Shown piece by piece: positions 1 to 6,548 of a stretch of DNA of 7,950 nucleotides (its first letter is position 1; each line of letters begins with the position of its first letter). This stretch comes from a bacterium (GTDB lineage Bacteria > T1Sed10-126). A program made the position numbers and the translations under genes. Under the pieces are notes generated by a model, which did not search any database, was not told the DNA's origin, and saw nothing but the letters and a program-made list of their open reading frames with translations. The stretch is taken from assembly GCA_003557545.1 (NCBI GenBank), contig PWOD01000219.1, forward strand, positions 1 through 7,950. The letters are read 5' to 3'.

Positions 1-586
1 GATTAGGATTAACCTCGTAGATATCAGTTTTGAGTTGTTGTAGATCAACTCCACAATATGGTTCGAGATCTAGCTTATTGATTACACAAATAGAGGCTTT
101 ACGAAATATAGCCGGATATTTAACCGGTTTATCAGCACCTTCAGGAAGACTTAAAACTACAATTTTGTGGTCTTCACCCAGATCATAGACGGTTGGACAA
201 ACAAGATTGCCAACATTTTCAATAAACAGATAATCCACCTGATCAAACGGAAAATCATCACGTACCTGGGCAATCATACTGGCATCCAGATGACAGGCCC
301 CCATAGTATTAATTTGAACCACCGGTATAGACAATGCAAATAACCGTTCAGCATCCCGGGCTGTTGCGATATCCCCTTCAATAACGCCACAGGATGAAAG
401 CTGAGGTGCAATCTTTTCGAGCAAGGTTGTCTTGCCGGCTCCCGGAGAACTGATTAGATTAAAGACTCCCTTTATTTTGCTCGCAACAAACTTCTGGTGA
501 TTTTCTGCTGCCAGCTGATCATTTGCTTTCATAATTTTTTCATTAATTTCAATTATCTCTGGTCCAGTCTTATTACTTTTCTTCAA
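1..586 (-). CDS. hypB: HypB, hydrogenase nickel-insertion GTPase (3' end cut by window edge)
   Basis: GTPase that works with HypA to deliver nickel to the large subunit of [NiFe] hydrogenase in the cytoplasm. 195 residues are visible; the family is usually about 215–225, so some 20–30 C-terminal residues lie beyond the left edge. Counting from the TTG at 586, I see the P-loop SSPGAGKT (46–53), GDIATARDAERL (71–82), NTMGACHLDA (93–102) with the metal-site pair Cys98-His99, ENVGNLVCP (123–131) with Cys130, EGADKPVKYP (149–158) and the guanine-specificity motif NKLD (170–173). No N-terminal CxxCGC motif or His-rich stretch is present, so it lacks the extra nickel-storage site of some homologues. 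Start choice: TTG at 586 has AGGTGA five bases upstream. GTG at 595 and ATG at 532 are in frame but lack a good ribosome site; ATG 532 would remove the first 18 residues. It overlaps hypA by 14 bases, suggesting translational coupling. Family call is very secure; the start is moderately sure. Confidence 0.95.
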   Translation of the reverse strand, partial: MKKSNKTGPEIIEINEKIMKANDQLAAENHQKFVASKIKGVFNLISSPGAGKTTLLEKIAPQLSSCGVIEGDIATARDAERLFALSIPVVQINTMGACHLDASMIAQVRDDFPFDQVDYLFIENVGNLVCPTVYDLGEDHKIVVLSLPEGADKPVKYPAIFRKASICVINKLDLEPYCGVDLQQLKTDIYEVNPN

Positions 587-935
587 TATTTTCACCTACG
601 GTTATCGAATCAAGATAAAACTCTGTCCCACTGACAATCCTGGTTAAAGCAGTTCCACAATTAGAACATAACAATTTACCTGGCTGGACAATACCACTAT
701 TTCCACAGCTCTGACAGCTTATGCGAACCGCCAAACGCTCTATTTCCAGCTCGGTTTCAACAAACTCAGTTTCTTCGGCCAACAGTCTAAAAGCCCGTTT
801 AAAGCTGCCCGGTTCCACACAACTCAACTCTCCTATGGAAATTTTCACGGATTCAATACAGCTAATTTCTGGACGTTTATCAAGCTCATCATACAACCTT
901 TTCAGCAGCTGTTGAGCAAGTGATATTTCATGCAT
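573..935 (-). CDS. hypA: HypA, hydrogenase nickel-incorporation metallochaperone
   Basis: Small nickel metallochaperone that partners HypB and hands Ni(II) to the [NiFe] hydrogenase precursor. At 120 residues it matches the family length (about 113–120). The protein starts with the invariant Met-His-Glu, whose His2 and neighbouring residues bind nickel. Near the C-terminus it has the structural zinc site, two CxxC pairs: Cys74/Cys77 and Cys90/Cys93. The segment VKISIGELSCVEP (30–42) is typical of the family. The ATG at 935 is fixed by this MHE motif; no strong Shine-Dalgarno is seen, so it may depend on translation from the thiE-like gene, whose stop lies 13 bases upstream. Its 3' end overlaps the hypB start, the usual hypA–hypB arrangement. 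HypA can also serve urease maturation in some bacteria, but no urease gene is in view. Confidence 0.97.
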   Translation of the reverse strand: MHEISLAQQLLKRLYDELDKRPEISCIESVKISIGELSCVEPGSFKRAFRLLAEETEFVETELEIERLAVRISCQSCGNSGIVQPGKLLCSNCGTALTRIVSGTEFYLDSITVGENIEEK

Positions 936-948
936 GAATATTAAACAT

Positions 949-1551
949 CTAACAGTTTAAGGCTCGTTTTAAATTTTTCACCACTCGACAGGGACTATCC
1001 GCATTCCAGACCGCACTACAGATCGCAACCCCGGCCAGACCGGCGGGAAGCTCCCCGTTCAAACTATCAGAAGTTATACCGCCAATAGCAAACAGTGGTT
1101 TATTTGCTCTACTCAATAACTGTTCAACCGGCGACCAGCCACAGGGTGAGATCTCCAGCGTCTTGCTAACCGGTTCAAAAACCGGACCCACACTAAAATA
1201 ATCCGCCCACTCCTCAAGTGGATCCTCAGCGCGAACAGTTAAACCGACAATTAATCTTGGCCAGTGATTTTTTACCATTTGGGTGGGAATATCTCCAGCA
1301 CCGAGATGCACACCATCAGCCGAAGATAAACAGGCGAGATCAGGACGATCATTAACAAACAACGGAATCCCATAATGAGCAGTTATTTCACGCGTCTTTT
1401 TCAATTCAACAAGCTGGGTTCGATCGGGCAGTTGAGGGCGGCGGTATTGTAGAAGATCAATCCCTGATTCAATAAGTTTCGGTAATAAATCTAAAAAGTC
1501 CCCGGCAGGAGGTGTTAACAAATAAAGGCCAGAAAGTTTCACTCTAACCAC
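949..1551 (-). CDS. thiE: ThiE/TenI-family thiamine phosphate synthase-like protein
   Basis: Predicted TIM-barrel protein of the thiamine-phosphate synthase/TenI family. ThiE joins hydroxymethylpyrimidine diphosphate to thiazole phosphate; TenI is a thiazole tautomerase. Seen at 200 residues (ThiE is about 205–215): first strand LYLLT (9–13), QYRRP (35–39), FVNDRPDLA (65–73), DGVHLGAGD (79–87), DYFSVGPVF (117–125), SK (129–130), AIGGI (155–159). Asp68 and Asp87 match the magnesium-binding aspartates of ThiE. However, the lysine of the QxRxK motif is Pro39, and the threonine-rich diphosphate loop is changed to EPVSK, which resembles neither canonical ThiE nor TenI fully. Pro123 stands where TenI proteins have an active-site His, favouring ThiE over TenI. 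Start: GTG at 1551 is the longest; GTG at 1542 makes a four-base GTGA overlap with the envC-like stop and is equally plausible. No other thiamine gene is in view. Family sure, exact reaction not. Confidence 0.85.
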   Translation of the reverse strand: MVRVKLSGLYLLTPPAGDFLDLLPKLIESGIDLLQYRRPQLPDRTQLVELKKTREITAHYGIPLFVNDRPDLACLSSADGVHLGAGDIPTQMVKNHWPRLIVGLTVRAEDPLEEWADYFSVGPVFEPVSKTLEISPCGWSPVEQLLSRANKPLFAIGGITSDSLNGELPAGLAGVAICSAVWNADSPCRVVKNLKRALNC

Positions 1552-2735
1552 TCAACTGGATCTAAAACACGTTGCCCTTCTACTATTTGAAAATACAACC
1601 TGGGTCTGCTACTACCCGGAGTTTCACCGGCTTTACCAAGGATTCGACCGGTAGTAACATCGTCACCGTTTTCAACCTGAACTTCGGTTAAAGAACCATA
1701 GGAGGTGAAATAATCATCACCGTGATTAACAATTACTACCATCCCGAGACCACGAAAATGACGTGCATAAACAACCTGACCTGGTGCAACAGCTCGTACT
1801 TCGGAGTATTCTTCAACAGCAATATCAATACCCTGATTATTACGGGTTATACCATCTTCCTCCCAGTTCCCAAAAGGTCTAAAAACCTCACGACTATCAA
1901 CCGGCCATGGTAACTCACCGCGGCTACGACGAAATTCATGGGTAAGAGCAGCAATTCTCTCCTCGGTTAAATCTTTCTCTCGCCTCAGCTGTCCCACCAC
2001 CCGGGTAAGTTCCTGCTGGCGTCTTTCCAGTTCATCTAATTTGCGACGATAAAACTGCTGTCTGTTCTGCACTTCATTAAGCGCTCGCTGACGACCAGCC
2101 AGAGCGCGTTCCTGTTCTTCAAGAAGGGTAGCAATTTCGGCTTCCAGTTCTCTACGACGATCCAACTGAGTTTGCCTGGAAACACGTAAATTTTCCAGTT
2201 CCTCTCGAGATTCAATGTAATTATTTAAAATGGTTCTATCATAATTAAGAATTTCCTGGTAATAACGGTCACGAGTCATTAAATCTTCCATCGATTCTGC
2301 GCCCAGCAACATCCTTGAATGACTCATAGAACCCTGCTTATAGATTTTTCGAAGACGGGCCGAAAGAAGCTGCTCCCGATGACCCAAGCTGGTCTGCACT
2401 TCATTTAATCGGGCACGAGTTTCTTGTAGTTGGTTGGAGGCACGCTGCTTAAGTTGTCGCTGTCTCTGAAGTCTTTCGCGGGATGATTCGACCCAGAGAT
2501 CATAGCGTTCAATTAAAGCAAGAATTGAATTTTCCTGCTCTTCGGCAGACGCCAGTTCGGAACGATATTCCCGCTGCCGTTCATCAGCCTGTTCTATCTC
2601 TTCTATATGGGCATCCAGTTCTTGATGAAGCTGTTCAAGCTCAGATCGTAAATTGGACCGACCGGCATGGACAGGACTAATTCCAACAAAAAAGACGCTA
2701 CATAGTATCAACAGCACGACGAACCGCTGTAACAC
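1539..2735 (-). CDS. envC: EnvC-like murein hydrolase activator (coiled coil + degenerate LytM/M23 domain)
   Basis: Predicted periplasmic activator of cell-wall amidases, controlled by FtsEX during septum splitting. The 398 residues are close to E. coli EnvC (about 420). Order: signal peptide 1–24 with likely cleavage after VHA; long Glu/Arg/Gln-rich coiled coil about 27–270; LytM/M23 domain 274–398 beginning ELPWPV. The peptidase metal ligands are gone: the His of HxGxD is Asn300 (sequence NNQGID, Asp304 kept) and the HxH pair is Arg379 and Tyr381 (RLYFQI). This is the EnvC pattern of an inactive domain that binds amidases rather than cutting peptidoglycan. Start is GTG at 2735, supported by GGGGGTGA at 2749–2742 six bases upstream. 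The gene overlaps ftsX by 38 bases, and FtsX is EnvC's membrane partner. An active M23 endopeptidase is unlikely given the missing ligands. No amidase gene is in the window. Confidence 0.9.
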   Translation of the reverse strand: MLQRFVVLLILCSVFFVGISPVHAGRSNLRSELEQLHQELDAHIEEIEQADERQREYRSELASAEEQENSILALIERYDLWVESSRERLQRQRQLKQRASNQLQETRARLNEVQTSLGHREQLLSARLRKIYKQGSMSHSRMLLGAESMEDLMTRDRYYQEILNYDRTILNNYIESREELENLRVSRQTQLDRRRELEAEIATLLEEQERALAGRQRALNEVQNRQQFYRRKLDELERRQQELTRVVGQLRREKDLTEERIAALTHEFRRSRGELPWPVDSREVFRPFGNWEEDGITRNNQGIDIAVEEYSEVRAVAPGQVVYARHFRGLGMVVIVNHGDDYFTSYGSLTEVQVENGDDVTTGRILGKAGETPGSSRPRLYFQIVEGQRVLDPVEWLE

Positions 2736-3579
2736 TGCCGATCACCCCCAATAAAGTTCCCAGCACAATTATTAAAAATATCCAGAAACTGGAGAGAAAA
2801 TGGAATTCCAGTGGAATAAAACCAAGCCCTGCCAGGCGAGACTCTACAATCCAATATATAACCCAGAGCAGCAGTTGACCAAAAAGGCTCCCTAAAAAAC
2901 CATAAACAATACCTCCGACTACAAAGGGAAACCCGACGAATAAATGGGTGGCACCAACAAGTTTTAAGATGCCAATCTCTGTTGCACAGGAAACAACAGA
3001 TAAGCGAATAGTATTAAAAATAATAAAAATTGCCACAAAACAGATAACAACTCCAATAATTCCCAGAACCATCTGGAAGACTCTGCCCAAGCCACTTAGC
3101 CTATCTATTATTTCACGGCCATAATCAACCGATTCAACTCCGTCAAGCTCCCGCAATTCAGCCGCTATCTCGTCAACCCGTGAAAGTGCGCCAGGTTCAA
3201 AATTTAGATGAATCGAAGCGGGCAATGGATTTCTGGACAGCCCTTCCAGGAGATTTCCTTCCAGCTGTAAACTTCGCTGAAATTCCTCCCAGGCCTCTTC
3301 ACGAGTTCGATAACTTATATCTACAACATCTTCCCTGGTGATGAGATTTGATTGCAATTGACTGACCTGATTCTGATCGAAATCATCTTCAAGGTAAAGA
3401 ATCACCGGGGTCCGTTCCTTCATACGATTAATAATCGAAGCAACATTCTGATGAACCAACAAAACACCCGATGTAATCAACAAAGCCAGAGCTGTCGTGC
3501 TTATCGCCACTATGTTCATTAACCTATTACGGGTTAAATTGCGAATCGAAAATCGTAAAAGATATCTCCAGACTGACAT
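2698..3579 (-). CDS. ftsX: FtsX, cell-division ABC transporter-like membrane protein
   Basis: Inner-membrane partner of FtsE; the complex does not transport but transmits ATP-driven motion across the membrane to activate peptidoglycan hydrolases at the septum. The 293 residues match the family (about 300). I see a basic cytoplasmic N-terminus (RFSIRNLTRNR, 10–19... ), TM1 about 21–43, an extracytoplasmic domain about 45–167 containing the family motif NPLPASI (117–123), then TM2 168–189, TM3 217–245 and TM4 264–284. Between TM2 and TM3, EIGILKLVGAT (201–211) is the conserved cytoplasmic loop that contacts FtsE. ATG at 3579 has AGGAGG at 3595–3590, ten bases upstream, lying inside the 3' end of ftsE. 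It is separated from ftsE by two bases and overlaps the envC-like gene, as expected for an obligate complex. Confidence 0.96.
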   Translation of the reverse strand: MSVWRYLLRFSIRNLTRNRLMNIVAISTTALALLITSGVLLVHQNVASIINRMKERTPVILYLEDDFDQNQVSQLQSNLITREDVVDISYRTREEAWEEFQRSLQLEGNLLEGLSRNPLPASIHLNFEPGALSRVDEIAAELRELDGVESVDYGREIIDRLSGLGRVFQMVLGIIGVVICFVAIFIIFNTIRLSVVSCATEIGILKLVGATHLFVGFPFVVGGIVYGFLGSLFGQLLLWVIYWIVESRLAGLGFIPLEFHFLSSFWIFLIIVLGTLLGVIGSVTAVRRAVDTM

Positions 3580-3581
3580 AG

Positions 3582-4304
3582 CTATTTAACCTCCTCCCGA
3601 TAATTCCCCACAAAAGCCCGCAGATGATGAGGATCACGGGTCGGTCCTTCAATCAACCTGCCATCTTTTAAAACTATACAGGGGAAATCATACCGTTGGA
3701 CGGTACGATAATCATGGGTGGCAACCAGCAGGGTTGTTCCTCGCCGGTTAATCGCATCGAACTGATCCATGATATTGTCCGCCAGCGCAGGATCAAGATT
3801 ACCGGTGGGCTCATCAGCCAGCAAAATCTCCGGTTCTTTAACAAGCGCCCTGGCCATACTTACCCTTTGAGCTTCACCACCGGCCAGCTGTCGAGGATTC
3901 ATATCCCGCTTATCAGTAAGCTCCACCTGATCCAGAGCCCGCATAACCCGTCGATTTATTTCATATTTATCCTCACCTTGTACCAGCAGTGAAATTGCAA
4001 CATTTTCAAAAACTGTACGATCGTTAAGAAGTTTAAAATCCTGAAACACAACACCTATCCGGCGGCGCAAATAAGGGATCTCCTTTTCAGGTAATTTCCC
4101 AATATTTCTTCCATCGATCAAAACCTGTCCGCTGGTAGGTTTAAGATCTCTATACAATAGTCTCATTAAGGTTGTTTTACCAGCACCAGAGGGTCCCAGT
4201 ATAAAATAAAAATCGCCTTTTTCCATAGAAAATGAAAGATTGTCCAGCGCCCTGATTGTGCTGTCATGCTGATAGGTCTTACAGGCATTATGAAAGCTAA
4301 TCAT
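3582..4304 (-). CDS. ftsE: FtsE, cell-division ATP-binding protein
   Basis: Cytoplasmic ATPase of the FtsEX complex, driving activation of EnvC-type hydrolase regulators at the division site. The 240 residues are slightly longer than typical (about 222–230). Visible motifs: Walker A GPSGAGKT (37–44), Q-loop VVFQDF (85–90) with Gln88, signature LAGGEAQR (140–147), Walker B ILLADEP (160–166) with catalytic Glu165, D-loop NLD (169–171) and H-loop His197 in ATHD. The signature has Ala141 where LSGGE is usual, a small departure that does not remove the glycines. FKLL (90–93) after the Q-loop is characteristic of FtsE rather than other MacB/LolD-type ATPases. ATG at 4304 is preceded by AGGAGAA at 4319–4313. 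It is first gene of the six-gene run, followed by ftsX after two bases. Confidence 0.96.
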   Translation of the reverse strand: MISFHNACKTYQHDSTIRALDNLSFSMEKGDFYFILGPSGAGKTTLMRLLYRDLKPTSGQVLIDGRNIGKLPEKEIPYLRRRIGVVFQDFKLLNDRTVFENVAISLLVQGEDKYEINRRVMRALDQVELTDKRDMNPRQLAGGEAQRVSMARALVKEPEILLADEPTGNLDPALADNIMDQFDAINRRGTTLLVATHDYRTVQRYDFPCIVLKDGRLIEGPTRDPHHLRAFVGNYREEVK

Positions 4305-4319
4305 CGCATAAATTCTCCT
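4301..4319 (-). promoter_or_regulatory. ftsE ribosome site with two-codon mini-ORF overlapping the start
   Basis: The ribosome site AGGAG (4319–4315) serves two possible ATGs. ATG at 4309 is five bases away and opens ATG-CGA-TGA, a Met-Arg-stop mini-ORF. Its stop overlaps the ftsE ATG at 4304, which is ten bases from AGGAG. Both spacings are usable. The bases are seen directly; any effect on ftsE translation is inference. Confidence 0.45.
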
Positions 4320-4440
4320 GAAAATTTATAATTTTATTGATAAAAAAGATTACATCCGGATCCAAAAATAGCAGTTATAAAACTAACCGTTATTCAAACA
4401 AGATCTCGTCCTCTATCCCTGATAAACATCGACCGGATAG
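4305..4440 (-). other. Untranslated leader upstream of ftsE
   Basis: This stretch would be the 5' leader if the promoter at 4447–4475 is used. It starts with CTATCC (4440–4435), which can pair with GGATAG (4418–4413) around a 16-base loop, a modest 6-bp hairpin at the very 5' end. The rest is AT-rich, especially 4321–4350, and includes weaker promoter-like hexamers (TAAAAT at 4336–4331). I recognise no riboswitch; in particular I see no thiamine-box motifs despite the thiE-like gene downstream. Confidence 0.3.
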
Positions 4441-4446
4441 GCTATT

Positions 4447-4475
4447 ATTATAAGCAAAAAAATAGTTTTTTTCGA
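4447..4475 (-). promoter_or_regulatory. Likely sigma-70-type promoter for the ftsE–hypB gene run
   Basis: A perfect TATAAT lies at 4452–4447 on the minus strand. A 4-of-6 match to TTGACA (TCGAAA) is at 4475–4470, with the ideal 17-base spacing. The spacer is made mostly of an A-run and a T-run. Transcription would begin near 4440, leaving a leader of about 135 bases before ftsE. It is the best promoter candidate in the window and sits in the gap between pab and ftsE. Identified by eye only. Confidence 0.55.
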
Positions 4476-4546
4476 CCAGGTCATAAAATCTTTCTACGTA
4501 ACAACTTATAGTTGAACCCATTTTTTAAAATTTGCTGGCAAATCTA

Positions 4547-6319
4547 TCAGACGCCAATCACCTCTTCTACACTAATTACTCCTCTAACTCCATTGGTTAA
4601 AACTATTTTTTCTGCCTGCAAAAGGTCGTCAACCCGAAGATTCATCTCTTCAACTAAATGGCGTTCAATAAATTCCTGTCGTTTAACTCCCGGAAGCAAT
4701 CCAGCCTCAACCGGTGAAGTCATCCATAAACCCTGTTTTTTGATAAAAATATTTGTAATTGTTCCCTCAGTTAAAATCTCATCCTGGTTTTTAAAAATAT
4801 ACTCAAAAACATCTTCATCAAGAGCCTTTTTTCTGAATCTATCATAGAGTTTACGGCGGGTTGTTTTATGCTGTAAAAACGAATCCCATGAATTAACCCG
4901 GGTCGATGCCAGTTTTATTTTAACCCGCCCAACGGGAGGAGGTATTGACCTGATACCAATATGGATTTTTCCACTCAGTCTAACAGTTATTCTAACAACC
5001 GCTTTTTCTCCAAGCTGGTTGAGTTTTTGATCGATCTTTTTCTGTAAATAAACAGTATCCAGGGGAATGCCAAAATACCGAGCTGATCCAGTTAAACGTT
5101 CCAGATGTTGTGGCAATAATTTGATTCCATCACGTGGTTCGTAAAGCATAGTTTCAAACAGGGCAAATTCTTCTCTGGGACAACGATAATGTAAAAACTT
5201 TGATTTGAGTAAGGCTTCCTCCCATTCCTCATCATGACGGCTGTCATCAACTATTCCTCCCCCCACACCAAGTTCAAGAGAGTTTTTAGCCCGATCATGA
5301 AGAAAAGTCCTGATTGCCACATTCAAACAGCTGTCACCACCGGGTTGGACCAACCCAATAGAACCTGTATAGATTTTTCGTGGTGTTGTTTCAACCTCCT
5401 GAATTATCTCCATAGTCCGCTTTTTGGGAGCCCCTGTAACAGAACCTGATGGAAAACAGGCTTCAACAATCTGCTTGAATCCGATTCCGGGGCGCAACTC
5501 AGCACTAACTCTGGAAACCATCTGGTGGACTGTTGGATAACTGTGAATTCCGAACAATTGTGGTACTGTAACCTGCCCGGGACGAGCCACTCTGCCAATA
5601 TCGTTGCGCATCAGATCAACTATCATAAGATTTTCTGCACGATTTTTGGGAGATTTTTTTAACCAGTTTTTCTTGTTTTGATCATCAGTAAAATCAATCC
5701 CTCTTGAAACCGTTCCTTTCATCGGCAGAGCTTCAATAAACTTATCCTTAACCGATAAAAAAAGTTCTGGAGAAAGTGACCCTATCTGATAATCGCCAGT
5801 CTGAACAAAAGCCGAATAAGGTACAGGATGGTGAAAACAGCAGCTCAAAAAAAGTTTTTCCACAGAGAGTTTCAACTGTTTATAGAGTCTGAAACTATAG
5901 TTCGTCTGATATGTTTCCCCGGCTTTAATATAGCGTTTAATTTTCTTAAATCCATCCCTGTAAACCGTTTGATCGATAGAATTGATAAATTTATTCTGAA
6001 AATCTGATTGATTTATACCAGAGAAAAAATTTCCACGAATCAGATCATAATCAGAATAAATCCCCCACCAGCTGTAGGGAAAATCCAACGGTTGAACGGG
6101 CAGACCAAGAAATTTTTTCCCGGCCTCATAACTGATAAAACCGGCAGCATAATAACCTGACTTACAGGCCTCTTCAACCTGCTGAAGAGAGTCACTGATC
6201 TGCTCAATATCGTCACAGCATATAATTTTTTGGGGCTGCCGGAAAATCACCGGACGACCAATAAATCCTGCTCCTAAGTAAACTGTTCCGGGAAGCTGCA
6301 ACTGCTCTATTAATTGCAT
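4547..6319 (-). CDS. pabB: Fused aminodeoxychorismate synthase component I / aminodeoxychorismate lyase (PabB–PabC)
   Basis: Bifunctional enzyme for 4-aminobenzoate, the folate precursor: the PabB part aminates chorismate and the PabC part eliminates pyruvate using PLP. It has 590 residues counted from ATG 6319. PabB (about 1–378): GETYQTNYSF (134–143), SLSPELF (181–187), PMKGT (199–203) with Lys201, which marks aminodeoxychorismate rather than anthranilate synthase; ENLMIVDLMRND (229–240), SGSVTGAPK (291–299), GVGGGIV (351–357). PabC, a class IV aminotransferase (about 384–590): FALFETML (385–392), HLERL (405–409), HKTTRR with probable PLP lysine Lys485, LTEGTITNIFI (516–526), AGLLPG (539–544). 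ATG 6319 has AGGTGG at 6330–6325, five bases upstream; the in-frame GTG at 6328 lies inside that site and is rejected. No pabA glutaminase gene is in the window, so the amidotransferase must be elsewhere or shared with TrpG. It appears to be transcribed alone. Confidence 0.95.
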   Translation of the reverse strand: MQLIEQLQLPGTVYLGAGFIGRPVIFRQPQKIICCDDIEQISDSLQQVEEACKSGYYAAGFISYEAGKKFLGLPVQPLDFPYSWWGIYSDYDLIRGNFFSGINQSDFQNKFINSIDQTVYRDGFKKIKRYIKAGETYQTNYSFRLYKQLKLSVEKLFLSCCFHHPVPYSAFVQTGDYQIGSLSPELFLSVKDKFIEALPMKGTVSRGIDFTDDQNKKNWLKKSPKNRAENLMIVDLMRNDIGRVARPGQVTVPQLFGIHSYPTVHQMVSRVSAELRPGIGFKQIVEACFPSGSVTGAPKKRTMEIIQEVETTPRKIYTGSIGLVQPGGDSCLNVAIRTFLHDRAKNSLELGVGGGIVDDSRHDEEWEEALLKSKFLHYRCPREEFALFETMLYEPRDGIKLLPQHLERLTGSARYFGIPLDTVYLQKKIDQKLNQLGEKAVVRITVRLSGKIHIGIRSIPPPVGRVKIKLASTRVNSWDSFLQHKTTRRKLYDRFRKKALDEDVFEYIFKNQDEILTEGTITNIFIKKQGLWMTSPVEAGLLPGVKRQEFIERHLVEEMNLRVDDLLQAEKIVLTNGVRGVISVEEVIGV

Positions 6320-6324
6320 TCTAT

Positions 6325-6330
6325 CCACCT
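6325..6330 (-). promoter_or_regulatory. Ribosome-binding site deciding the pab start
   Basis: AGGTGG at 6330–6325 lies five bases before ATG 6319. The upstream in-frame GTG at 6328 falls within this site, so the shorter protein is favoured. Confidence 0.7.
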
Positions 6331-6405
6331 AAAACTTATTGAAATATTAGTGTCATATACTTACACACCAATACGACAGAGAAAAATTTTTTGATTTGTC
6401 CAGTG

Positions 6406-6433
6406 ATTTTAACTTTTAAAGCGGAAAAAACAA
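6406..6433 (-). promoter_or_regulatory. Weak promoter candidate for the pabB–pabC fusion gene
   Basis: TAAAAT (6411–6406, 5 of 6 matches to TATAAT) lies 16 bases after TTGTTT (6433–6428, 3 of 6 matches to TTGACA). It would give a leader of roughly 80 bases. A second poorer pair, TTGGTG and TAATAT, lies nearer the gene. The spacer 6320–6548 is AT-rich, so chance matches are likely. I see no convincing terminator for the GLUG-repeat gene in this spacer, so read-through into pab is possible. Confidence 0.25.
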
Positions 6434-6548
6434 ACGGCAACTGCACAACTCTTATAAACTGTATCTGTTCTTATACCCACCATTAAACTGAATCTATTAA
6501 ATAGTTGTTTTACCGGAATAAACCAGCTCTAACCACAGTATGATCAGG

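Noticed and set aside
1722-1913. Plus-strand ORFs opposite the envC-like gene (also at 2483–2680).
   Set aside because: They lie antisense to a well-supported gene, have no family features and no ribosome site; shadows of the real coding frame.
4394-4429. Eleven-codon ORF (ATG TTT ATC ... TGA) in the ftsE leader as a leader peptide.
   Set aside because: No ribosome site before it, and the sequence has no run of a regulatory amino acid; expected by chance in a leader this long.
4305-4440. Thiamine (TPP) riboswitch controlling the operon through its thiE-like gene.
   Set aside because: I see no CTGAGA-type or ACCTGATC-type conserved core in the leader, and the first gene is ftsE rather than a thiamine gene.
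4530-4543. Palindrome ATTTGC-TG-GCAAAT just after the pab stop, followed on the minus strand by TTTT, as a terminator.
   Set aside because: The usable stem is only about five AT-rich pairs and the T-run is four bases; too weak to call a terminator.
6320-6548. Intergenic terminator or small RNA downstream of the GLUG gene.
   Set aside because: The only hairpin found (CTGG-TTTATT-CCGG) has four pairs and no T-run; nothing supports an RNA gene.
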